Shown: in pieces, positions 1 to 7,812 of the stretch | Layout of the letters: each line of letters begins with the position of its first letter | Position numbering within the stretch: position 1 is the stretch's first letter | Notes under the pieces: generated by a model | The model's database searches: none | What the model was told of the DNA's origin: nothing | Seen by the model: the letters and a program-made list of their open reading frames with translations, nothing else | Program-made: the position numbers and the translations under genes | Assembly (NCBI RefSeq): GCF_004168625.1 | Contig: NZ_SDWW01000004.1 | Location: 79,874 to 143,873 of the forward strand | DNA from: Pengzhenrongella frigida | GTDB lineage: Bacteria; Actinomycetota; Actinomycetes; Actinomycetales; Cellulomonadaceae | Length of the DNA: 64,000 nucleotides | Direction of reading: 5' to 3'

Positions 1-1035
1 GCCCTGAACGTCGCCGTCGCTCTGACCAAGGCGAAGATCGATGACGACGACGCTACGTCGCCCGGATACATGACGGCGATCCTTGACGACGTCTACACCA
101 ACCCCGACCCGCGCGCGTATCCGTTGTCGTCCTACTCATACCTGATCCTGCCCACCGGGCCGTCGGGTTCCGGCGCGGGCCAGGACTCTCGGATGACGAC
201 GCTCAAGCGGCAGTCGTTGCTTGACCTGATGTTCTATGGCCTGTGCGAGGGCCAGGCCAAGGCCATGGACTACGGCTACTCGCCGTTGCCTTTGAACCTC
301 GTGCAGGCCGGGTTCGAGCAGCTCGGCAAGCTCAAGACCGCTGACGCGAACGTCGACATCCAGAACCGCGACGCGACCAAGTGCAACAACCCGACCTTCG
401 TTGCCGGTGACCTCAATGCCAACCATCTGGCTGACATTGCGCCCATGCCTGCAACCTGTGACGCAGCCGGGTTCGGCCCTTGCCTATCCGCCGGTCAGGA
501 CGGCACCGGCATTGATACGGGGGGTGGCATCCGGATGACCCTCGGAGTGCCGTCCGCGCCGGTAACGCCGGCCGGCCTCGTCCTCGCCGTACCGACGGAC
601 GCAGGCATCTCGCTTACGGGTCAACGAGACCCGGGCAACACCCGCGTCACCGCGAGCGCGGCAGTGCCGACGATCACGGTTGTCGACACCCGCACCGACG
701 ACCTGATCACCAGTTGGCAGGTCCACGCCCAGGCGCAAGCGTTCACCGGAGGGACGGGGATCGTCGATGCCAAGTACCTGGGTTGGACCCCCGAGATACA
801 TCAGGTCGTCGCCGAAACCGGCGGGCTACTCGCCGCGCGGGCCGGCTCCGCCGTGCCGTCCTTCCTGAACGACATGGCGAGCAGCGGCCTCAGCGTGGGC
901 CAGGTGCTGGGTGGGACGACCTCCAGTGGACGGGGCACGACGACCCTCGGAGCAGTTCTCGACCTCGCAATCCCGAGCAACACGGCCCAGGGGAGCTACA
1001 CCTCGACGCTCACCATCACGCTGGTGGCTGGTTAG
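1..1035 (+). CDS. PstS-like secreted protein with C-terminal WxL-like domain (5' partial)
   Basis: The reading frame is open from base 1, so the N-terminus lies outside the window. The first roughly 125 visible residues look like the C-terminal half of actinobacterial phosphate-binding PstS-type proteins: VYTNPDPRAYPLSSYSY, then a CEGQ.KA segment, GYSPLPLNLVQAGF and CNNPTF. The remaining ~190 residues, after a Gly-rich break, are beta-rich and resemble WxL surface domains, with a YLGWTPEI segment and a terminal GSYTSTLTITLV. That suggests an extracytoplasmic protein held at the cell wall rather than a plain transporter subunit. No transporter genes follow downstream. The PstS similarity is clear; the WxL assignment is inferred from two short motifs. 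Confidence 0.75.
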   Translation, partial: ALNVAVALTKAKIDDDDATSPGYMTAILDDVYTNPDPRAYPLSSYSYLILPTGPSGSGAGQDSRMTTLKRQSLLDLMFYGLCEGQAKAMDYGYSPLPLNLVQAGFEQLGKLKTADANVDIQNRDATKCNNPTFVAGDLNANHLADIAPMPATCDAAGFGPCLSAGQDGTGIDTGGGIRMTLGVPSAPVTPAGLVLAVPTDAGISLTGQRDPGNTRVTASAAVPTITVVDTRTDDLITSWQVHAQAQAFTGGTGIVDAKYLGWTPEIHQVVAETGGLLAARAGSAVPSFLNDMASSGLSVGQVLGGTTSSGRGTTTLGAVLDLAIPSNTAQGSYTSTLTITLVAG

Positions 1036-1392
1036 CCAAAAGCCAGGGAAGCCATCTGACTTGGCAAAATCAGGACATAGCGGGTGTATCCTGAGATTAC
1101 CGACTTCGGGAAGAGAGAGTTGGCCGCGCCGCTGGTTTTCGAATTGGCGAGCGCGAGCACTTTTCCAAGGCGTGACGACGAAGAGCTGGCTGGCTGTACT
1201 CATTTGGCCACGGCGAGAAGATCGCTTCGTCAGCCGGTCGGGTGCCCCATCGAAGCGTCGAGTCCCTGGTGTCCATTTCCCATGACGCGCGCTCGTGGCA
1301 CCAAGACATCACCTCACGCGTGGTTCCGCGCTGTCGCGCCGCGGGTTCGGCCACGCGCCCATTCGTGAGCACGACGTTTTCGAGGAGTTTTC
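1036..1392. other. Intergenic stretch, no gene seen
   Basis: About 360 bases between the WxL-domain gene and the next small gene. It holds only shadow frames. A TTGGCA at 1061-1066 and TATCCT at 1087-1092 resemble promoter hexamers, but the 20-base spacing is too long to trust. Confidence 0.4.
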
Positions 1393-1665
1393 ATGAGTAC
1401 TCAGCAAGATCAGCGATACCTCGTCCATCTGGACATGCTTGCGGACGCGTTCGATCCGAACGATGCCGTCGAGGCCGTCATGGTGGCGCTGGAACGACTC
1501 GGCGGCCTGGCCAATTTCATCTACCGCGTGGAAGAGGTCGGGACCGATTCCCGAGCGTGGGTCGACCTCGTCCGGGTCGACTCCACGAGTGCCCTGGCAG
1601 GCCAGAAAGAAGGGCTCGGCACCGCCGTTGGGGGCAGTCGGTTTCCCGGCGAGTTTCTCGGCTGA
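1393..1665 (+). CDS. Small hypothetical protein (90 aa)
   Basis: Begins with ATG preceded by CGAGGAG, a good ribosome-binding site about 7 bases upstream. The 90-residue product is acidic, without signal peptide or membrane segment (MSTQQDQRYLVHLDMLADAF at the start). I do not recognise a family. Codon use is like the surrounding genes and the start context is good, so it is probably real; its role cannot be inferred from the neighbours. Confidence 0.5.
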   Translation: MSTQQDQRYLVHLDMLADAFDPNDAVEAVMVALERLGGLANFIYRVEEVGTDSRAWVDLVRVDSTSALAGQKEGLGTAVGGSRFPGEFLG

Positions 1666-1702
1666 GCCGATCTCGTCGGGCGGCCTGCGATCCTCGGGTC
1701 GG

Positions 1703-2032
1703 ATGCCGCCTGGCACGCCCGTCACGGCTGCACCGCAACCCGTGGTGGGTGCGGGACGCGGTAACGCGCGGGTCCGACACTTCGCCGGGATCGACGCGCT
1801 GATCGAGGTCAAGGAACGCGACCTGCGGCGCGCGGTGTGGGAGGTTCCCGATCGTGAGCGGAGCCGGCGGATCGAGGGCATGGCGGCCGGGGCGCTCCGG
1901 GGCGGGCAGCTCGCTGCGAGCGCTCGGCTCGCGCAGGCCCGTCGGGTCGCGCTCACTCAGCGGCAGCAGCCGCAGCAGCCGCAGCAACCGCGGCAGCAAC
2001 CGCAGCCGCAGCAACCGACACCGCAGCGGTGA
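1703..2032 (+). CDS. Hypothetical protein with Gln/Pro-rich tail (low confidence)
   Basis: Open frame of 109 residues beginning at an ATG without a clear ribosome-binding site. The middle is charged and helical-looking (HFAGIDALIEVKERDLRRAV), and the last 25 residues are an almost pure Gln/Pro repeat (positions about 1960-2030). It lies 37 bases after the previous gene and could be its partner or the remnant of a longer gene. No family recognised. The frame is longer than expected by chance for its amino-acid composition, but the start is uncertain. Confidence 0.35.
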   Translation: MPPGTPVTAAPQPVVGAGRGNARVRHFAGIDALIEVKERDLRRAVWEVPDRERSRRIEGMAAGALRGGQLAASARLAQARRVALTQRQQPQQPQQPRQQPQPQQPTPQR

Positions 2033-2090
2033 TCGCGGCCGCGGCCGCAGCCGCACCGCGATCGAGATCGCGTGTCCGCCGAACAGAGAT

Positions 2091-2123
2091 CGGGCACCTC
2101 ACCCGCACAGGGTGAGGTGCCCG
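2091..2123 (+). terminator. Strong hairpin, probable transcription terminator
   Basis: Perfect 14-bp stem (2091-2104 with 2110-2123) around the loop GCACA, followed by GTCTTGT. It separates the small upstream genes from the bldC leader. Typical of high-GC terminators without a clean U-tract. Confidence 0.75.
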
Positions 2124-2384
2124 GTCTTGTGCAGTGGACCCGCGCCCACCCGTCCTGCTCGCGCTTGGACGTTGATCCAGACTCTAGGTGACGTGCGCCA
2201 CTCGCGCATGGCGAAACGTCAAGTCCAGGTCATCGGTATCACTGGTGCTTCCCGGGCATGGCCAGGCGCCGGGTCGTCGCTCGGGAGACGTGCGGCGCGG
2301 TGGGGCGTGCGAGGAGGGGCGCGCGACGCGCCGGTGCGGAACTTGCGCTTTTGTCCTTTTCGGTGCAATGATTCCCCTTGTCAG

Positions 2385-2455
2385 CGAAACCGCAAACCCG
2401 TCGAGAGGCGGGGACGCAAAGCCACGGGGCCCATGGGCCAGCCGAGCTACCGAAC
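2385..2455 (+). promoter_or_regulatory. Cyclic-di-GMP-I (GEMM-I) riboswitch upstream of bldC
   Basis: The sequence carries the conserved GEMM-I landmarks in order: GCAAACC (about 2392-2398), a hairpin closed by a GAGA tetraloop of GNRA type (2403-2406), the invariant GACGCAAAGCC (2412-2422), a second hairpin arm CACGGGGCC/GGGCCAGCC, and the closing CTACCGA (about 2447-2453). These match the class I c-di-GMP aptamer (RF01051), including the tetraloop and receptor arrangement. The aptamer ends about 16 bases before the bldC ATG and just before its AGGAG, so control of translation initiation is the simplest model. A possible promoter (TTGCGC, then AATGAT around 2370) would start transcription just ahead of it. 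Confidence 0.88.
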
Positions 2456-2470
2456 GACAGGAGCAAGACC

Positions 2471-2710
2471 ATGAACACCCCTCCCAACCCGCGTGCCTTC
2501 GGTGCCCCCGAGCAGCACCCCACCGGCGCTCTCCTGACGCCGTCTGAGGTTGCCTCGATGTTCCGGGTCGACCCGAAGACCGTCACGCGTTGGGCGAAGG
2601 CCGGCAAGATCTCCGCCATCCGCACCCTCGGTGGCCACCGCCGGTTCCACGAGGACGAGGTTCGTCAGCTCCTCGGTGGCGTGCCGGAGCAGCGGAACCC
2701 GACGGTCTGA
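2471..2710 (+). CDS. bldC: BldC-family MerR-like DNA-binding regulator
   Basis: 79 residues. After a variable N-terminal tail comes the BldC core LLTPSEVASMFRVDPKTVTR, followed by WAKAGKISAIRTLGGHRRF, nearly identical to the Streptomyces protein, which is a single winged-helix (MerR-type) DNA-binding domain that binds direct repeats cooperatively. Start chosen at 2471 because ACAGGAG sits 9 bases upstream; an in-frame ATG at 2378 would run through the riboswitch. BldC controls developmental genes in streptomycetes; in non-sporulating relatives its role is less defined. Here the gene is preceded by a c-di-GMP riboswitch, linking it to second-messenger level. Confidence 0.92.
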   Translation: MNTPPNPRAFGAPEQHPTGALLTPSEVASMFRVDPKTVTRWAKAGKISAIRTLGGHRRFHEDEVRQLLGGVPEQRNPTV

Positions 2711-2835
2711 CGTCCACGCCGCGTTGGCGCCGCGAACCGGCGCTACGTGAGATCCGCGAAGTGACTCGTCGACGATGCCTCCGGGATCATCGCGCCGATG
2801 GTGCACGTCGACACACCCCCGTTCACCCGTGCCAC

Positions 2836-2860
2836 AGGAGCGATGCTCCTCATGGGAGGA
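2836..2860 (+). promoter_or_regulatory. Two mutually exclusive hairpins over the def ribosome-binding site
   Basis: AGGAGC (2836-2841) can pair with GCTCCT (2845-2850), or TCCTC (2847-2851) can instead pair with GAGGA (2856-2860), which covers the Shine-Dalgarno GGAGGA of def. Seen directly in sequence; any regulatory role is inference. Confidence 0.3.
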
Positions 2861-2867
2861 TTAGGGC

Positions 2868-3356
2868 ATGGCGATGAGAGAAATCCGCACGATCGGTGAC
2901 CCGGTCCTGCGCACCCCGTGCGAACCGATCACTGAAATCGACGCGCGGGTCCGGTCCTTGGTCGAGGATCTCCTCGAATCTGTCGACCACGAGGGCCGGG
3001 CCGGCCTGTCGGCGAACCAGATCGGGGTCAGCCTGCGGGCCTTCTCCTGGAACATCGAGGACGAGATCGGCTACGTGCTGAACCCGGTCATCGTCGAGCT
3101 CTCGCCGGACGACTACCAGGACGGCGACGAGGGCTGCCTGTCGGTCCCCGGCCTCTGGTACCCGACGAAGCGTGCCTGGTACGCCCGCGTGGTCGGCACC
3201 GACCTCGACGGCAAGGAGGTCTCCGTCGAGGGGACCGAGCTCATGGCGCGCTGCCTGCAGCACGAGGTGGATCACCTCGACGGTTTGCTCTACTTGGACC
3301 GCCTCGAGCGGTCGGTCAGGAAGAAGGCGATGCGCGCCATGCGCGAACAGCTGTAG
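2868..3356 (+). CDS. def: Peptide deformylase
   Basis: Removes the formyl group from the N-terminal methionine of nascent proteins; cytoplasmic, ribosome-associated metalloenzyme. 162 residues. All three family motifs are present: GLSANQIGV (motif 1, with Ser in place of the usual Ala), EGCLS (Cys90 metal ligand) and QHEVDHLDG (His132, Glu133, His136). The start has GGAGGA eight bases upstream. Length and the lack of a long C-terminal extension fit the actinobacterial type. Methionine aminopeptidase, the next enzyme in the pathway, is encoded at 27298. Confidence 0.95.
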   Translation: MAMREIRTIGDPVLRTPCEPITEIDARVRSLVEDLLESVDHEGRAGLSANQIGVSLRAFSWNIEDEIGYVLNPVIVELSPDDYQDGDEGCLSVPGLWYPTKRAWYARVVGTDLDGKEVSVEGTELMARCLQHEVDHLDGLLYLDRLERSVRKKAMRAMREQL

Positions 3357-3472
3357 CCGTGGCGTAGCCACGTGCGGCATGATGGCCGCAGCACGGTTCA
3401 TGACCGTGCACATCTCCTGCAGGGGGATAGGTCGTTGGGGAAGACGAACCTCGACCCGTCAGGAGGCACGAC

Positions 3473-3970
3473 ATGGCTGTGATCACCCGAGGTGTGCTCT
3501 TTGTGCACTCGGCGCCCCGCGCGCTCTGCCCACATATCGAATGGGCAGCCGGCGGGGTATTGGGCGTGCGCCTGACCCTGGACTGGACCGAGCAGCCCGC
3601 GGCCCCCGGCATGTTCCGGGCGGAGCGGTCGTGGCAGGGCGAGCAGGGCATGGGCGCGCGCCTCACCTCGGGCCTGCGCGGCTGGGCCCACCTGCGGTAC
3701 GAGGTGACCGAAGAGGCCAGCCACGGCGCGGACGGCGCCCGGTGGAGCCACACGCCGGAGCTCGGCATCTTCCATGCCGCCACCGACGTGCACGGCAACG
3801 TCGTGGTGCCCGAGGACCGCATCCGCGCGGCGCTCGAGCACGGCCGTGACGCGGCCCGGTTGCGGAGCGAGCTCGGGTTGGCGCTGGGGCAGGCCTGGGA
3901 CGACGAGCTCGAGCCGTTCCGGTACGCCGGCGCGGGCGCGCCGGTGCGCTGGCTCCACCGGGTCGGCTGA
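3473..3970 (+). CDS. DUF3145 family protein
   Basis: 165 residues starting MAVITRGVLFVHSAPRALCP, the hallmark N-terminus of DUF3145, an actinobacteria-specific family of unknown function. AGGAG lies 8 bases upstream of the ATG. It sits next to the fatty-acid synthesis operon, as its homologue does in Streptomyces, so a link to lipid metabolism is possible but unproven. No signal peptide or membrane segment. Confidence 0.88.
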   Translation: MAVITRGVLFVHSAPRALCPHIEWAAGGVLGVRLTLDWTEQPAAPGMFRAERSWQGEQGMGARLTSGLRGWAHLRYEVTEEASHGADGARWSHTPELGIFHAATDVHGNVVVPEDRIRAALEHGRDAARLRSELGLALGQAWDDELEPFRYAGAGAPVRWLHRVG

Positions 3971-4020
3971 CCCCAGCCGCCGTCGGCCCCTCGCGGACAC
4001 CGGTCAGCCCGGCGCAGACA

Positions 4021-4063
4021 CGTCAGGCCCAGCGCGAAGGTGACTCTCGCGCTGGGCCTGACG
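4021..4063. terminator. Bidirectional terminator between DUF3145 gene and fabF
   Basis: Perfect 17-bp inverted repeat (4021-4037 with 4047-4063) and a 9-base loop, in the gap between two convergent genes, so it can serve both. Confidence 0.85.
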
Positions 4064-4112
4064 GCGTCCGGGCCTATCTGCGTGCGGGGTGCGGGGCTGA
4101 CCTCCGGTGCGG

Positions 4113-5357
4113 TCAGGCGCTCGTGACCACCAGGGCGACGTTGTGGCCACCGAAGCCGAACGAGTTGTTGATCGCGGCCAGCGGGCCGGCCGGCAGCTCG
4201 CGCGGGGTGTTGCACACGAGGTCGAGCCCCAGGTCAGGCTCGGGCTGCGTGATGTTGATCGTCGGGGGAGCCAGGCGGTCGCGGAGCGCGAGGATCGTGA
4301 GGATCGTCTCGACCGCTCCGGCTGCACCGAGCAGGTGGCCCATCATCGACTTGGTGGCCGAGAGCACCATGTGGTCGACGTCGTCCCCGAACAGGGACCG
4401 GATCGCGCGGGCCTCGATCATGTCGCCGACCGGGGTCGACGTCGCATGCGCGTTGAGGTGCACGATGTCGCGCGGGGTGAGGTCGGCGTCGGCCAGGGCC
4501 CGCTGCATCGCCACCGTCTGGCCGGCGCCGGTGGGCTCGGGTGCGGCGATGTGGAACGCGTCCGAGCTCGTGCCGAGGCCGCCGATCCGAGCGAGCACCC
4601 GCGCGCCTCGGGCCGCGGCGTGTGCGGCGCTCTCGAGGACGACGATCCCCGCACCCTCGCCGAGCACGAAGCCGTCGCGGGTGATGTCGTAGGGGCGCGA
4701 GGCGCCGGCGGGGTCGTCGTTGCGGGTCGAGAGTGCCTTCATCGCGGCGAACGAGGAGATCGGCATCGGGTGGACCGCTGCCTCCGTGCCGCCGGCGATG
4801 ACGACGTCGGCCTTGCCGTCGCGGATCATCTGGGTGCCGTAGGCGATGGCCTCGGCACCGGAGGCGCACGCCGACACGGGGGCGTGGGCGCCGGCGCGGG
4901 CGCCGAACTCGATCGACAGGTTGGCCGCGGGGGAGTTGGGCATGAGCATCGGGACCGTCATGGGCAGGGCGCGGCGGGCGCCCTTCTCCTGGATGGTGTC
5001 CCACGCGGACAGGATCGTCCAGACCCCGCCGATGCCGGAACCGACCACGGTGGCGAGGCGATCGCCGTCGACCACGGGCGAGCCGGCGTCGGCCCAGGCC
5101 TCGCGTGCGGCGATCATGGCGTACTGGGCGGACGGGTCCATCTTGCGGGTCTCGGGGCGGGTGAGGACCTCCGCGGCCGGCACGGCGAGGGTTCCGGCGA
5201 ACGACACGGACATCTCGTACTTCTGCGCCCAGTCGTTGTCCAGGGTGCGCACGCCGGACTTGCCGGCAAGCGCCGCGGTCCACGTGCTCTCGACATCACC
5301 ACCGAGGGGCGTGGTCGCGCCGAGTCCGGTGACGACGACGTCGATTGCGTTGGTCAT
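4113..5357 (-). CDS. fabF: Beta-ketoacyl-ACP synthase II (KAS II)
   Basis: Condenses malonyl-ACP with the growing acyl-ACP in type II fatty acid elongation. 414 residues when started at the ATG at 5357 (CAGGAGC upstream). The thiolase-fold catalytic set is complete: Cys164 in SACASGAEA, His304 in NAHATSTPVGD, and Lys336 and His341 in KSMMGHLLGAAG. Last gene of fabD-fabH-acpP-fabF; a 94-base gap separates it from acpP. Presumably controlled by FasR encoded at the head of the cluster. Confidence 0.96.
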   Translation of the reverse strand: MTNAIDVVVTGLGATTPLGGDVESTWTAALAGKSGVRTLDNDWAQKYEMSVSFAGTLAVPAAEVLTRPETRKMDPSAQYAMIAAREAWADAGSPVVDGDRLATVVGSGIGGVWTILSAWDTIQEKGARRALPMTVPMLMPNSPAANLSIEFGARAGAHAPVSACASGAEAIAYGTQMIRDGKADVVIAGGTEAAVHPMPISSFAAMKALSTRNDDPAGASRPYDITRDGFVLGEGAGIVVLESAAHAAARGARVLARIGGLGTSSDAFHIAAPEPTGAGQTVAMQRALADADLTPRDIVHLNAHATSTPVGDMIEARAIRSLFGDDVDHMVLSATKSMMGHLLGAAGAVETILTILALRDRLAPPTINITQPEPDLGLDLVCNTPRELPAGPLAAINNSFGFGGHNVALVVTSA

Positions 5358-5451
5358 GACTGCTCCTGGGGCCGAGGATGACGGAATCCGGGGCGGGTGC
5401 TCACCAGCTTGGCTGGCGAGCACCCGACCACGGCGATCGGGAACCGGCGAA

Positions 5452-5700
5452 CTACGCCTGGGCGCCCTGGATGAACTTGATGACATCGCCCACGCTCGAG
5501 AGGTTCTTGACCTCGTCGTCGGGGATGCGCACGCCGAACTTCTCCTCGGCGAGCGTGACGATCGTCATCATCGACAGCGAGTCGATGTCGAGGTCGTCGG
5601 TGAAGGACTTCTCGGGCAGGACGGAGTCGGTGGGCAGACCGGTCTCCTCGCTGACGATCTCGGCCAGTCCGGCCAGGATCTCCTGCTCGGTGTTCGCCAT
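5452..5700 (-). CDS. acpP: Acyl carrier protein
   Basis: 82-residue acidic protein carrying the growing acyl chain on a phosphopantetheine arm attached to Ser of the DIDSLSMM motif. Start taken at 5700 (MANTEQEIL), where AAGGAG precedes the ATG; the longer in-frame start at 5733 lacks a site. Lies between fabH and fabF as in other actinobacterial type II FAS operons. Confidence 0.96.
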   Translation of the reverse strand: MANTEQEILAGLAEIVSEETGLPTDSVLPEKSFTDDLDIDSLSMMTIVTLAEEKFGVRIPDDEVKNLSSVGDVIKFIQGAQA

Positions 5701-5754
5701 CGTTGTCTCCTTGGGGTAGATCGTGCGGATCACGTACGGACGGAAGAAAGTCTC

Positions 5755-6759
5755 TCAGGGCAGGACGACGACCTGCGCCGCGTAGACCAGACCGGCGCCA
5801 AAACCGATCTGCAGCGCGAGGGCGCCGCTCTTGACCTGGCCCTCGCTCAGGAGGCGATCGGTCGCGATGCCGATCGAGCCTGCGGACGTGTTGCCGGTGT
5901 CGGCGATGTCGCGTGCGATCACGACCGACTCGGGCAGCTTGAGCTGCTTGGCCATCAGGTCGATGATCCGCATGTTCGCCTGGTGGGGGATGAACGCGTC
6001 CAGATCGTCGGGCCCGACGCCGGCCGCGTCCATGGCCTTCTGCGCGACGGGGGTCATCTGCCAGACGGCCCACTTGAACACGCTCTGGCCCTCCTGGCGC
6101 AGGGTCGGCCAGCTGGCGTCATGGTCGCGCATGTCGAGGAACGAGTGCGTCTGGCGGATCGCGTTGGCCTGCGAGCCGTCCGAGCCCCACACCGTCGGGC
6201 CGATGCCGGGGGTGTCGGACGGGCCGACGATCGCGGCGCCGGCGCCGTCACCGAGCAGGAACGAGATCGTCCGGTCGGTCGGGTCGACGAAGTCGCTCAT
6301 CTTCTCGGCGCCGACCACGAGGACGTTGCGGGCGAGGCCGGACCGCACGAGAGCGTCCGCCTGGCCGATGGCGAAGCAGTAGCCGGCGCAGGCCGCGGAG
6401 ATGTCCCACGCAGCCGCCGGGGTCGCGCCGATCCGGTCGGCGATGACCGCCGCGGCCGACGGGGTCTGGGTGAAGTTCGTCACCGTGGAGATCAGCACGG
6501 CGTCGATGTCCGCGCCCGTCAGGCCGGCGTGCTCGAGCGCGGCGAGGGCCGCCTTCTCAGCGAGGTCCAGCACGCTCGTGCTCGGCAGGGCGCGCCGACG
6601 CGTGACGATGCCGGTCCGCTGGCGGATCCACTCGTCGGACGAGTCGATCGGCCCGGCGAGGTCGTCGTTCGTGACCGTCAGCTCGCCGCGGGCGGAGCCG
6701 ATGCCGAGGATCCGCGTATGGGCCGGTCCAGTCGCCTGGGTCAGGGTCGCACGAGTCAC
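5755..6759 (-). CDS. fabH: Beta-ketoacyl-ACP synthase III
   Basis: Starts fatty acid synthesis by condensing an acyl-CoA primer with malonyl-ACP; primer choice sets straight versus branched chains. 334 residues with the KAS III triad Cys124 (ISAACAGYCF), His259 (IPHQANMRI) and Asn290 (TGNTSAGS). GTG start overlaps the fabD stop by 4 bases, so translation is coupled. Confidence 0.96.
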   Translation of the reverse strand: MTRATLTQATGPAHTRILGIGSARGELTVTNDDLAGPIDSSDEWIRQRTGIVTRRRALPSTSVLDLAEKAALAALEHAGLTGADIDAVLISTVTNFTQTPSAAAVIADRIGATPAAAWDISAACAGYCFAIGQADALVRSGLARNVLVVGAEKMSDFVDPTDRTISFLLGDGAGAAIVGPSDTPGIGPTVWGSDGSQANAIRQTHSFLDMRDHDASWPTLRQEGQSVFKWAVWQMTPVAQKAMDAAGVGPDDLDAFIPHQANMRIIDLMAKQLKLPESVVIARDIADTGNTSAGSIGIATDRLLSEGQVKSGALALQIGFGAGLVYAAQVVVLP

Positions 6760-7733
6760 GAGGGGAGCTCCTGGCTGTGGGGGGTGGGGGGAGTGCCGGT
6801 GTGGAGGTGGCGGCGCACGAGATCCCGGGCCGCATCAAGGTCGGCGGGCGTCTTGACCGCCACCGTCTCCACCCCGGGCAGGGTACGCCTGGCCAGTCCG
6901 GTGAGGACACCGGCGGGGGCCAGCTCGAGCAGGCCTGTGACGCCCAGCTCTTGCATGGTGACCTGGCACCGGTCCCAGCGCACGGGGTTCGCGACCTGCG
7001 CCACGAGCCGCGAGAGCGCGGTCGGGCCGGAGGTGATCGCGGCGCCGTCGGCGTTGGAGAGCAGCGTGATCCGGGGGTCCGCGGGCGTGACCGTCGCGGC
7101 GCGCGCCGCGAGCTCGTCGACCGCCGGGGCCATGTGGATCGTGTGGAAGGCGCCGGCGACCTGGAGCGGGATCACCCGGGTGCGCGCCGGCGGGTCGGCA
7201 GCGAGGGCGGCCAGCGCCTCGAAGGTGCCGGCGGCCACGACCTGGCCGGCACCGTTGACGTTGGCGGGGGTGAGGCCGAGCTCGGCCAAACGGGCCAGCA
7301 CCTCGTCCGGGTCCCCGCCGAGCACCGCGCTCATGCTGGTCGGGGTCGTGGCGGCAGCGCGCGCCATCGCCGCGCCGCGGACGGCGACGAGATCGAGGGC
7401 CTGATCCTCGGTGAGCACCCCGGCCAGCGCCGCGGCACCGAACTCGCCGACGGAGTGCCCGGCGACGACGTCGATGCGCGGTCCGGTCGCGCGGGTGAGG
7501 TCGCCGTCGAACACGGCGTGGAAGGTCAGCAGGGCCGCCGCCACCAGCAGGGGCTGGGCCACCGCGGTGTCCCGGATGGTCGCGGCGTCCGACGTGGTGC
7601 CGTGGGCCGCCAGGTCCTGGCCGACGACGGCGGAGTACCCCCCGAGCCGCCCATCCATCCCCGGCAGCTCGAGCCAGGGCGCAAGCATGCCGGGAGACTG
7701 GGCTCCCTGACCGGGACACACGACGACAAGCAC
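6756..7733 (-). CDS. fabD: Malonyl-CoA:ACP transacylase
   Basis: Transfers malonyl from CoA to ACP to supply the elongation cycle. 325 residues with the oxyanion-loop GQGAQSPGM near the N-terminus, nucleophile Ser94 in GHSVGEFGA, and a later GAFHT segment with the catalytic His. GTG start at 7733 with AGGA close upstream. First enzyme gene after fasR; overlaps fabH by 4 bases. Confidence 0.94.
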   Translation of the reverse strand: MLVVVCPGQGAQSPGMLAPWLELPGMDGRLGGYSAVVGQDLAAHGTTSDAATIRDTAVAQPLLVAAALLTFHAVFDGDLTRATGPRIDVVAGHSVGEFGAAALAGVLTEDQALDLVAVRGAAMARAAATTPTSMSAVLGGDPDEVLARLAELGLTPANVNGAGQVVAAGTFEALAALAADPPARTRVIPLQVAGAFHTIHMAPAVDELAARAATVTPADPRITLLSNADGAAITSGPTALSRLVAQVANPVRWDRCQVTMQELGVTGLLELAPAGVLTGLARRTLPGVETVAVKTPADLDAARDLVRRHLHTGTPPTPHSQELPS

Positions 7734-7812
7734 GTGTCCTACTGTGTCGAACGCGCGGCGCCGGACCGGATCACGACCCGCACCAAGGATTCCGAGTGGC
7801 TTTGTGGGTTAC

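Noticed and set aside
4846..7404. 852-residue plus-strand frame across fabF, acpP and fabH
   Set aside because: Runs across three identified genes and their ribosome-binding sites on the opposite strand.
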